Of a stretch of 7,247 bases of DNA, positions 1 through 5,604 are shown piece by piece. The DNA comes from Lachnospiraceae bacterium. GTDB taxonomy: Bacteria > Bacillota > Clostridia > Lachnospirales > Lachnospiraceae. Made by a program: the position numbers and the translations under genes. The stretch lies in contig DMLD01000010.1 of assembly GCA_003453515.1 (NCBI GenBank), forward strand, positions 335 to 7,581, in the 5' to 3' direction. How positions within the stretch are numbered: position 1 is the stretch's first letter; every line of letters starts with the position of its first letter. Below the pieces are notes generated by a model, which worked only from the letters and a program-made list of their open reading frames with translations, made no database searches and was not told the DNA's origin.

Positions 1-326
1 GCGTAAAGTTTTTGTAGGATTTGCAGATTTATGTATTCATACAGGCCCGATTGTTCGACGCGAAGAGGTATACGTCGATCTTTTCTATCGAAGAAAGAAG
101 ACGTATTTTCAACAAGATGATTGCATTTTTCAGACCGATCTTTCGCAAGGTTTTGCCAAAACAGTATAAGCTCTTTCAGGTTGCAGATCTCATATGTACT
201 ATGAAATTGGTTGAACTATAGATTGATAACAACCTTTACTCCAAATCTGAAGAGATGTTTTTCGGAAATAAAAGAGATCTCCGAAAGAATTATCTGAAAC
301 CTGTGCAAAAAAAAGAGTGGGTGTGA
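1..326 (+). pseudogene. Decayed DUF3800 family gene (5' end outside window)
   Basis: This is a remnant of a DUF3800 protein, a family of unknown biochemical role often found among mobile and defence genes. Reading from base 2 gives the family's early motif (FADLCIHTGPIVRREEVY). At the T run 81-84 the frame must shift by one: removing one T gives a smooth D-L-S-I-E-E-R-R junction into the next frame (SIEERRRIFNKMIAFFR). The text then jumps directly, near 135-145, to the family's C-terminal motif (KLFQVADLICTMKLVEL). About 80 central residues that normally separate these motifs are missing. A TAG at 219-221 interrupts the frame, but the sequence beyond it still reads as the family's tail (EEMFFGNKRDLRKNYLKP) to a TGA at 324-326. 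Three independent lesions make a sequencing error an unlikely full explanation. The family call rests on remembered motifs, not a search. Confidence 0.82.
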
Positions 327-393
327 AAGACTCAAGGGGAGCTTTCGGGTTCACTATTCACATTCTTTATAGAACCAAGTATAGAACCAAAAG
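327..393. other. Convergent intergenic gap with tandem repeat and weak hairpin
   Basis: This short gap lies between the DUF3800 remnant (plus) and the nuclease stop (minus). Bases 368-378 and 380-390 are two copies of TATAGAACCAA at a 12-base period. Bases 325-346 can fold as GAAAG-A-CTC / GAG-CTTTC with a bulged A. On the minus strand this hairpin is followed, about 10 bases later, by eight Ts (A run 307-314). It could be a poor terminator for the nuclease gene, but the spacing is not canonical, so no terminator is called. Confidence 0.4.
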
Positions 394-1341
394 TCACACT
401 GGTTGAAGACGTTTCATCTCATCAACCTTTTCCCTAAAGTACTCTCTTGTCTGTGGCGAAATATCCAATGCATCCATGCACTCCTCTAAACTCATTCCAG
501 TATTTTTCATCAGACTAATCAAATTTTTCAATGTTGCCCTATCTTCAACACCTTGTGAAAGATTACACATATTGATCGCCTCACTTTCCATTTCCTGTGT
601 CATCGACACATCAAACTCTTCCTGCAACACACGTTTCTTCTCTCCCGGTTTGATATCCGCAGAGAGTAATACGTCGAGCATTTTGATAATGCCCTCATAA
701 TTCTTTCCGTCCGCACCACCTGTACAAATTTGGATTACAGTCATCAGATCATAGTTTTCAAGTTTCTCAGATGCTTCACCAACAACGCTTTTTTCCGTAA
801 TCGAATACTTAACTATCGTGTTTTTCCGATCCACCGGCGGATCAGGGCATATCCAAATACTATATACTTTTTCTATTTTCTCATAATGTGATTTATCAAA
901 AACAGTGCCGTACTGCGATGATATCATACGGCTCCCATAATATATACCACGCTTAATCAGAGGATATCCCGGATCGAACTTATTCTGTGCCTCCACATTA
1001 ATGATCATTCGAACTCTCTTGCCACTGTTTGGTAAGAGCACATAGAACATGATGTCAAAATATACAGTTCCCTCCATTATTGATGAATCTTCTGTATCCA
1101 TTCCCTGAATGAACTCACCCTGCTCATCCTGATGAACCTCTCTCTTGGAGATTATTGGCTCACCCTCAATATACTGCTCCTCTATATCCTTAATATCAGA
1201 TTCCCTAAATTCAGATACACAATACTTCAAGATCCAAGCCAATATCTGAACACTTGACAAAAGGCTCTTACACGCCTTGTCATATCTTGCCTTATCACCG
1301 GCGGTATCAAGCCGTCTAGCCAATGCGTTTTCAACCTCCAA
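394..1341 (-). CDS. Rpn-like PD-(D/E)XK nuclease family putative transposase
   Basis: This 315-residue cytoplasmic protein belongs to the large Lachnospiraceae family annotated as 'PD-(D/E)XK nuclease family transposase' or Rpn recombination-promoting nuclease. Rpn proteins are DNA endonucleases that promote RecA-independent recombination; that role is transferred by family. Visible core: Asp96 in YFDIMFY, then Glu117-Ala-Gln119 in the NVEAQ strand, the expected D...ExQ metal site, followed by the conserved GYPLIKRGIYYGSRMISSQ helix (125-143). The C-terminus (about 262-310) carries the usual NLSQGVEDR... LISLMKNTGMSLEECMDAL motif but lacks the repeated KGIEKG insertions many relatives have. 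The start is TTG at 1341, supported by GGGAGG at 1350-1355 with an 8-base spacer. An ATG at 1348 opens only a five-codon frame and may mark an original start lost by a one-base insertion. Its promoter overlaps the upstream terminator. The family assignment is firm; the activity is not shown. Confidence 0.82.
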   Translation of the reverse strand: MEVENALARRLDTAGDKARYDKACKSLLSSVQILAWILKYCVSEFRESDIKDIEEQYIEGEPIISKREVHQDEQGEFIQGMDTEDSSIMEGTVYFDIMFYVLLPNSGKRVRMIINVEAQNKFDPGYPLIKRGIYYGSRMISSQYGTVFDKSHYEKIEKVYSIWICPDPPVDRKNTIVKYSITEKSVVGEASEKLENYDLMTVIQICTGGADGKNYEGIIKMLDVLLSADIKPGEKKRVLQEEFDVSMTQEMESEAINMCNLSQGVEDRATLKNLISLMKNTGMSLEECMDALDISPQTREYFREKVDEMKRLQPV

Positions 1342-1349
1342 CGCTCATA

Positions 1350-1355
1350 CCTCCC
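1350..1355 (-). promoter_or_regulatory. Ribosome binding site deciding the TTG start of the nuclease
   Basis: GGGAGG on the minus strand lies 8 bases before TTG at 1341, the only start at good spacing. The ATG at 1346-1348 is one base away from it and its frame stops after five codons. A second GGAGG (1335-1339) precedes another in-frame TTG (1321-1323) by 11 bases, a weaker alternative. Confidence 0.55.
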
Positions 1356-1371
1356 TCGTCTTTGTAAGCCC

Positions 1372-1400
1372 ATTATACTCAAAAACCCTCGCAATTGCAA
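1372..1400 (-). promoter_or_regulatory. Sigma-A promoter of the nuclease gene
   Basis: Read on the minus strand, TTGCAA (1395-1400) is followed by 17 bases and then a perfect TATAAT (1372-1377). The predicted start leaves a leader of about 25 bases before TTG at 1341. The -35 element is one arm plus loop of the terminator hairpin of the upstream Big_2 gene, so the two signals share bases. Confidence 0.65.
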
Positions 1401-1402
1401 GG
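1381..1402 (-). terminator. Rho-independent terminator of the Big_2 gene
   Basis: On the minus strand CCTTGC / GCGAGG pairs (one G-U) around an AATT loop, followed by GTTTTT (1386 down to 1381). It lies about 50 bases after the Big_2 stop. The flanking A and T runs (1381-1385, 1404-1408) mean the plus strand shows a weaker mirror image with a C-A mismatch. Confidence 0.75.
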
Positions 1403-1450
1403 CTTTTTCCTAAAAACCTCCTGCTCCTGTATATCACTGTACTGTTATCC

Positions 1451-2569
1451 CTACTTCTTATTTTCCTTAACCTTTACCTTGCACTTGGCGGTAGCACCGT
1501 CCTCACGCACATAGATAGTGCAGCTGCCCTCTGCTTTTGCACGTATCACTCCCCTAGCGCTGACGGTCGCTACCCTCTTTGAACCGGTAGTATATGTCGG
1601 AGTGTTTCCCGAGCTTACATATACGGATAGTTTATAAGTCTCTCCTTTTGTAAGCGTGATACTTGTTTTCCCAAGCTTTATAACGGGAGGATTGACCACT
1701 ACCCGACAGTATGCACATACACCGTCGACCTTGGCGGATATTCTCGCCTCTCCATGCTTTATGGCAGTTATATTACCATACTCATCAACTATTGCAACCG
1801 ATGGTTTGGATGAGCTCCATGTCACCGCTTTGTTGGATGTCACGGTTGCTTTTATGATCCTTGTCTGATTTCTGTAAAGACTTATCGTATCCGCTGACAG
1901 TTTGACAGCCGGCTTCATCACGGTAAGTATACAAGTCGCCTTTGACCCGTCAGCCGTCGCCGTTATCACTGATGTACCGGGTTTTATTGCTTCTATCAGT
2001 CCGTCATCTGATATGATGGCAACGCTTTTCTTTGACGAGTTCCATGTCACCGGATTCCCCGACGACACTGATGCTTTCATCTGAAACGAAGCCCCGTTTT
2101 CTATCGATACTTTTTTTGTATTAAGCGTTATCTTGGTTTTCTCAACAATGATCGTACACGCTGCCTCAGCCCCCTTTGACTTGGCAGTGATGCGACATAC
2201 CCCTGCCTTCTTTGCTGTTATCACCCCATACATATCCACGGACGCTATCGACGAATCAGAGCTTTTAAAACTTACTTCTATTCCGCCTGTCGATACAGCG
2301 ACAAGCACATAGCGTTGTCCTATCTTCAATGTCTCTTTGTAGGATGAAAGAATGATTATCTCCAGTCCTTTGGTAGAAACAACAACAGGTGATGCTTCGG
2401 AGCCCGATGCACCCAAAGATACAGCTATGGCTGTTTCATCAGACAGAGCAAGCGAACCGATTGTCAACATCAAAAACAAACAAAAACCGGGAATCAATTT
2501 TCGACATATACTGTGCGTATTCCTTTGTCTTGGAAATGCAGGATCTCTCCCCGCGTAAGAATCTCTCAT
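1451..2569 (-). CDS. Secreted protein with four tandem Big_2 (Ig-like) domains
   Basis: The product is 372 residues and probably exported. Residues 1-25 are polar with positive charges (RKLIPG near 23-28), followed by a hydrophobic stretch (about 26-42) and a possible signal peptidase site after AIA (47-49). Four bacterial Ig-like group 2 repeats of about 75 residues follow: roughly 69-143, 145-218, 221-292 and 296-367. Each has the S/K-x-V-A-x-V/I...G.I.A...G...I.A pattern and a Cys in the last strand. Repeats 2 and 3 are closest: VTWNSS (174) and VTWSSS (249) are exactly 75 residues apart, and their DNA shares GA-rich 16-mers at 1812 and 2037. Big_2 domains occur in adhesins and surface proteins. 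There is no LPXTG, S-layer domain or C-terminal membrane helix; the tail is Lys-rich. The ATG at 2569 is chosen because AAGGAGG sits 8 bases upstream; the frame extends further upstream only without a plausible ribosome site. Adhesion is inference. Confidence 0.88.
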   Translation of the reverse strand: MRDSYAGRDPAFPRQRNTHSICRKLIPGFCLFLMLTIGSLALSDETAIAVSLGASGSEASPVVVSTKGLEIIILSSYKETLKIGQRYVLVAVSTGGIEVSFKSSDSSIASVDMYGVITAKKAGVCRITAKSKGAEAACTIIVEKTKITLNTKKVSIENGASFQMKASVSSGNPVTWNSSKKSVAIISDDGLIEAIKPGTSVITATADGSKATCILTVMKPAVKLSADTISLYRNQTRIIKATVTSNKAVTWSSSKPSVAIVDEYGNITAIKHGEARISAKVDGVCAYCRVVVNPPVIKLGKTSITLTKGETYKLSVYVSSGNTPTYTTGSKRVATVSARGVIRAKAEGSCTIYVREDGATAKCKVKVKENKK

Positions 2570-2614
2570 AGATACCCCCTCCTTCGCACAGGAGCAGGAG
2601 TGGGTTGGAATATA

Positions 2615-2643
2615 ACTATACCACATTAAAAAAATAAAAGCAA
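2615..2643 (-). promoter_or_regulatory. Promoter of the Big_2 gene (extended -10)
   Basis: On the minus strand TTGCTT (2638-2643), 17 bases, then TATAGT (2615-2620) directly preceded by TGG, an extended -10. The -35 is weak but the TGN extension compensates. The -35 lies inside the hairpin of the upstream terminator (2633-2667). Confidence 0.55.
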
Positions 2644-2667
2644 GCAAAAATTCTGCCTGCTTTTATT
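2628..2667 (-). terminator. Strong terminator after the araD-DUF5662 unit
   Basis: Two 14-base arms (2633-2646 and 2654-2667) pair along their full length around a 7-base loop. The single mismatch on the plus strand (A2643/C2657) becomes a G-U pair on the minus strand. The minus-strand hairpin runs into five more Ts (2632-2628). The polarity of the wobble and T run shows it serves minus-strand transcription. Confidence 0.85.
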
Positions 2668-2748
2668 GATGGTTTTTATAATACTCTTTTATCAGACTAT
2701 TACAATTCACCGTTTATCATATTCATTTATTATTGCTATTCACGGATG
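2668..2748. other. A/T-rich 3' untranslated stretch
   Basis: This is the gap between the DUF5662 stop codon and the terminator stem. I see no ORF, repeat or second promoter in it. Confidence 0.4.
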
Positions 2749-3321
2749 TTACCATGTTCCGTTTTTTATCGTCAACGGCTTGACCACATTTCTGATGTAT
2801 GAGAATGTCTTTGCTTCTCCTTTATCCTTTAGCATAACGATGAGCTTTTCGAGCTGATCGGACGTCCTTTGGTGCATAAAACGCTTCCCTCTTGCCAACT
2901 CAAAATACTCCAAGGGCTTTCCGTCATCGTAGTCGTCACCAAAATATATCTTGCTTGCCGCCACTCTGTCACAGAACATCTCAATAACATATCTGACCGG
3001 CATACGCACAGGCTCCTTTTTTCTTGTAGCCATGTTGTAATCATTCCAGTATTCAAAATGATGCTTGTTGCGTCCCTGGTGATGCAGCCACGCTCTGGAG
3101 TAGCCGTTTTTCAGCCTCGCTCCCACATTCGGACTGCGATCGCCTCTGTAGTAGACTATCCCCTCCAAAAACTCGGTCGGAGAGTACTTTGACAGATCGT
3201 GCCTCAGTCCCTGCCAAAGTATCCCGCAGTGATAGCAATGCTTTATCACCAAATGCCTGTGTCTGGTAATGGTCAAAAAATGCTCCTTGATATGCAGCTT
3301 TCTTTTGTCAGTTCTGCCCAT
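2749..3321 (-). CDS. DUF5662 family protein
   Basis: This 190-residue soluble protein belongs to the DUF5662 family, common in Firmicutes and of unknown function. Family landmarks: [16 protein letters not shown] (19-34), [14 protein letters not shown] (38-51), RSPN (62-65), [20 protein letters not shown] (73-92) and [18 protein letters not shown] (107-124). The order His23, His41-Asp42, His80/81, His87/88 and Asp118 resembles the metal ligands of HD-domain phosphohydrolases; this is inference. The chosen ATG (3319-3321) overlaps the 3' end of araD by 14 bases, has GGAG 12 bases upstream inside araD, and matches where relatives begin. An in-frame ATG at 3339 has no ribosome site. The overlap implies translation coupled to araD, although no role in pentose metabolism is known. 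A strong terminator follows. Confidence 0.83.
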   Translation of the reverse strand: MGRTDKRKLHIKEHFLTITRHRHLVIKHCYHCGILWQGLRHDLSKYSPTEFLEGIVYYRGDRSPNVGARLKNGYSRAWLHHQGRNKHHFEYWNDYNMATRKKEPVRMPVRYVIEMFCDRVAASKIYFGDDYDDGKPLEYFELARGKRFMHQRTSDQLEKLIVMLKDKGEAKTFSYIRNVVKPLTIKNGTW

Positions 3322-3997
3322 AATATGCGTTTGCTCCATGTTTACGATAATAGTGCTTGTCCATCAGATACTGCGGTGCATGTGCCACCGAAGGATTAAG
3401 CGTGAGTGTGTGATGAGCCATCTCAGCCACCTTGTCAAGCACAACCGCATTGTATACGGCGTTTGCCGGGGATGTTCCCCATGTGAACGGACCGTGGTTC
3501 TTCACGACTATACCGGGAATCTCCATAGGATCTCTGTCTCCTATGGTCTCTATGATCACAAGACCGGTATTTCTCTCATATGCGAGGTTGATCTCATCCG
3601 CAGTAAGGTCTCTGGTGCACGGTATATCTCCATAAAAATAATCCGCATGCGTCGTCCCAAGCGCCGGTATGGACATACCTGCCTGAGCAAAAGTAACCGC
3701 CCATGTAGAATGAGTGTGCACAATTCCGGCAAGCTTATCATACGCACGATACAACTCGATATGCGTCGCCGTATCGGATGACGGTCTGTAATCTCCCTCG
3801 ATCACATTCTGATCAAAATCAACAACAACCATATCATCCGGCTTGAGCTGATCGTAATCCACGCCGCTCGGCTTGATTACCACATAGTTATTTTCCCTGT
3901 CGATACCGCTGACATTGCCCCATGTATATATGACAAGTCCCTTTTCGACAAGCTCCATATTTGCCTCGTAAACATCCTTTTTTAACTGTTCCAGCAT
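3308..3997 (-). CDS. araD: L-ribulose-5-phosphate 4-epimerase
   Basis: This cytoplasmic class II aldolase-like enzyme interconverts L-ribulose-5-phosphate and D-xylulose-5-phosphate, the last step feeding L-arabinose into the pentose phosphate pathway. At 229 residues it matches the E. coli enzyme (231). Seen: GNVSG (27-31) and KPSG (42-45) for phosphate, SSDT with metal ligand Asp75, HTH with His94 and His96, THADY with catalytic Asp119, KNHGPF with His168, and the C-terminal HGANAYYGQ with catalytic Tyr226. All expected metal and catalytic residues are present. ATG 3997 follows AAGGAGG at 7 bases. The gene has its own promoter and a perfect palindrome just upstream of the ribosome site, suggesting repressor control. 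No araA or araB is in the window. UlaF/SgbE paralogues catalyse the same reaction, so the sugar feeding it could differ. Confidence 0.93.
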   Translation of the reverse strand: MLEQLKKDVYEANMELVEKGLVIYTWGNVSGIDRENNYVVIKPSGVDYDQLKPDDMVVVDFDQNVIEGDYRPSSDTATHIELYRAYDKLAGIVHTHSTWAVTFAQAGMSIPALGTTHADYFYGDIPCTRDLTADEINLAYERNTGLVIIETIGDRDPMEIPGIVVKNHGPFTWGTSPANAVYNAVVLDKVAEMAHHTLTLNPSVAHAPQYLMDKHYYRKHGANAYYGQN

Positions 3998-4014
3998 ACT
4001 GCTACCTCCTTTTG

Positions 4015-4035
4015 TATCATGAGTGACTCATGATA
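4015..4035. promoter_or_regulatory. Perfect palindrome upstream of araD, candidate operator
   Basis: Arms TATCATGAGT and ACTCATGATA (10 bases each) flank a single central base and pair without mismatch. It sits between the araD -10 box, which it partly overlaps, and the AAGGAGG ribosome site, a position where a bound repressor would block initiation. The regulator is not in the window. The sequence does not resemble the Bacillus AraR box as I know it. Confidence 0.6.
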
Positions 4036-4060
4036 ATAATTATTTGTTATTTAATAACAA
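4033..4060 (-). promoter_or_regulatory. Promoter of araD-DUF5662
   Basis: On the minus strand TTGTTA (4055-4060), 16 bases, then TATTAT (4033-4038). The start site would fall inside the 4015-4035 palindrome. The -35 lies in a second palindrome (4044-4060) over the stop codon of the upstream gene. The region is very A/T-rich, so chance matches are easy. Confidence 0.45.
4044..4060. repeat. A/T-rich 17-base perfect palindrome
   Basis: TTGTTATT and AATAACAA flank one central T. It overlaps the TAA stop of the LRR-protein gene and contains the -35 of araD. It has one G-C pair per arm and no following T run, so it is unlikely to be an efficient terminator. It may be a second operator or a chance palindrome. 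Confidence 0.4.
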
Positions 4061-5255
4061 CATTTTTACCAAGTGAAAGCTTTTTTCTTGCCTTTCCGGT
4101 CTTAAGATACTTCTTCATTTTTTTATTTTTAACTACTATTGTTTTGAGAGCTCTGCACCCCTTAAACGCTTTTTTACCGATCTCGGAAACCTTCTTTCCC
4201 AAAACTGCTTTTTTCAGATTTGTATCTCCGGCAAAAGCCCTCTCGCCTATCGTTGTTATACTGTCACCGGTCGATACCTCCTCGATCTTTTTTTCATCCT
4301 CGAAGGCATAATCACCTATTCTGCTCACACGATACTTTTTATCAGCTACGGTAATGGATGATCTGATATGGATCTTTTTATTCTTGTTATTTGTTGATAA
4401 ATAAATTACATTGAATATCGTTTCCGAACTGCCATCCGGCATGAAGGATTCATATACGATGCCATCCATATTGACCGAATAAAAGCTTGCCAGCCTAGCC
4501 TTCTCTCTTATCTCATCCGGAACCTTCAACCGGTCGGGAAAAGAAAAATGTGTGCTGTACTCCTTATAGCTTGTCACCAAATACTCTGTCGAAAACCATA
4601 CCTCATCAATACGATATATCTCACCGTCATCGACACCAATAAATATCTCCTGCGGAAGAAACTGTCGATCCTTCACATATAAGCTTGTATCTGACTCAGG
4701 GACCTCTATCCTGTAACAAAGAGCATTGTGTCCTCCGGGTCCTTTTTCTAAATATGTTCCCAGACAGTGATAGCTTTCCGCCTCCGGAAAGGAGTCCTCC
4801 TTGGCTGATATCAGGTCGCCGAAATAATATTTTTTGTCAGACTCCGAATCCTCCTCCGATGCCGGTTCAAACTCATAACAGAGCCTGCCGCCTTCATCTA
4901 TATATCCCCTATAGTAAACTCCCTTATTGAAATCCAGCCACTCTGTGTCATACTTGTCAAAGTTAAACTCGCTGAAGCTCATATAATTGTCCGACGATTC
5001 TCCAAGTATACCCACATCATTTGCGCTGTCATATCCGTAAATACTGCTTCCCCCGGAGCCCTCAAGTATACAGCACACTGCACCATGCTTCTTAAACTTC
5101 TCAAAGCCTTCTTTCACCAGCTTGGCCGCCTGTTCATCACTTAGCCCCGGAACACTATTCATTGATCCCGTCGCATATGAGTATGGTTTGCCCGCCAAAG
5201 CAGTTGACATGGCAAATACCATACATAATGATAAGACCTTAGATAGCTTTCTCAT
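4047..5255 (-). CDS. Secreted protein with C-terminal BspA-type leucine-rich repeats
   Basis: This 402-residue exported protein has a signal peptide at residues 1-21 or 1-28 (MRKLSK, hydrophobic core, cleavage after ALA or SYA). Residues about 38-57 form a charged helix (DEQAAKLVKEGFEKFKKH). A large middle part (60-255) is unrecognised. It contains an acidic segment (EEDSESDKK, 134-142), and its end (YVKDRQFLPQEIFI ... LKVPDEIREKA, about 193-253) vaguely recalls LolA/DUF6612-type lipoprotein folds; that is speculative. Residues about 307-379 are LRR_5 repeats of the BspA kind (IGDYAF, IGERAFAG, IGKKAFKGC with spaced Leu/Val/Ile), found in surface and adhesion proteins. The last 25 residues are Lys-rich with no LPXTG or membrane anchor. 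ATG 5255 is chosen for GGAGG 6 bases upstream and the signal peptide; upstream in-frame codons lack a site. The arsR stop is 41 bases upstream with no terminator between, so co-transcription is likely. Confidence 0.82.
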   Translation of the reverse strand: MRKLSKVLSLCMVFAMSTALAGKPYSYATGSMNSVPGLSDEQAAKLVKEGFEKFKKHGAVCCILEGSGGSSIYGYDSANDVGILGESSDNYMSFSEFNFDKYDTEWLDFNKGVYYRGYIDEGGRLCYEFEPASEEDSESDKKYYFGDLISAKEDSFPEAESYHCLGTYLEKGPGGHNALCYRIEVPESDTSLYVKDRQFLPQEIFIGVDDGEIYRIDEVWFSTEYLVTSYKEYSTHFSFPDRLKVPDEIREKARLASFYSVNMDGIVYESFMPDGSSETIFNVIYLSTNNKNKKIHIRSSITVADKKYRVSRIGDYAFEDEKKIEEVSTGDSITTIGERAFAGDTNLKKAVLGKKVSEIGKKAFKGCRALKTIVVKNKKMKKYLKTGKARKKLSLGKNVVIK

Positions 5256-5296
5256 ATCAGACCTCCATCTTTTGTTATGCTCCACATGCTGTTTCG

Positions 5297-5593
5297 TCAC
5301 TCCAATATGTGTTCCACACCCTTCTCTATTATTGATCTGACATGGTCATCATCAAGTGCATAATAAACCGTTTTCCCGTCTCTTCTGAAGCGAACCAGAC
5401 GATTGGCTTTGAGCACCCTTAGCTGATGCGATATGGCACTGGCTGACATGGACAATCTTTCTGCTATATCCGTCACACACAGCTCGCCCGCAAACAGCTC
5501 ATACAATATACGTATTCTCGTAGTATCGCCAAACACCTTGAACAGCTCTGCCAGATCATACAGTTCCTCTTCCGATGGCATTATCTTATCCAT
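5297..5593 (-). CDS. ArsR/SmtB-family transcriptional repressor, zinc-type
   Basis: This 98-residue winged-helix repressor binds DNA as a dimer by family. Seen: FKVFGDTTRIRILYEL (18-33), ELCVTDIAERLSMS (37-50), recognition helix SASAISHQLRVLK (50-62) and the beta wing FRRDGKTVYYALDD (69-82). The C-terminal helix carries Asp82-x-His84 and, after ten residues, His95-x-x-Glu98, the exact D-x-H...H-x-x-E spacing of the alpha-5 Zn(II)/Co(II) site in SmtB. The alpha-3 arsenic motif CxC is absent (only Cys39), and there are no N-terminal Cys/His ligands. Zinc sensing is therefore the best inference. The start is ATG 5593, with AAGGAG 5-6 bases upstream; an in-frame GTG at 5608 overlaps the fabF stop but lacks a site. 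It lies 11 bases after fabF and before the LRR gene. No metal transporter is nearby and I found no matching operator at the fabF promoter. Confidence 0.88.
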   Translation of the reverse strand: MDKIMPSEEELYDLAELFKVFGDTTRIRILYELFAGELCVTDIAERLSMSASAISHQLRVLKANRLVRFRRDGKTVYYALDDDHVRSIIEKGVEHILE

Positions 5594-5604
5594 AGTGGCT
5601 CCTT

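Noticed and set aside
21..221. Plus-strand frame of 66 codons read as a small protein
   Set aside because: It is only the middle frame of the broken DUF3800 gene. Its first ten residues are out of frame with the family motif, and family sequence continues beyond its stop.
325..346. Hairpin read as a terminator of the nuclease gene
   Set aside because: The stem is bulged and the eight-T run lies about 10 bases away from it, too far for a standard terminator.
394..1341. Insertion sequence carrying the 'transposase' gene
   Set aside because: No terminal inverted repeats or target duplication are visible around the gene; members of this family are usually found as single genes without such ends.
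2570..2647. N-terminal extension of the Big_2 protein by 26 codons
   Set aside because: It would cross the extended -10 promoter and the ribosome site. The ATG at 2569 has AAGGAGG at proper spacing and begins a sensible signal sequence.
3269..3781. Plus-strand open frame of 170 codons
   Set aside because: It is antisense to araD and DUF5662, which have full motif support. The translation is Cys/Arg-rich with no recognisable family and no ribosome site.
4044..4060. Palindrome read as a terminator for the LRR gene
   Set aside because: The stem is almost all A-T and no T run follows on the minus strand.
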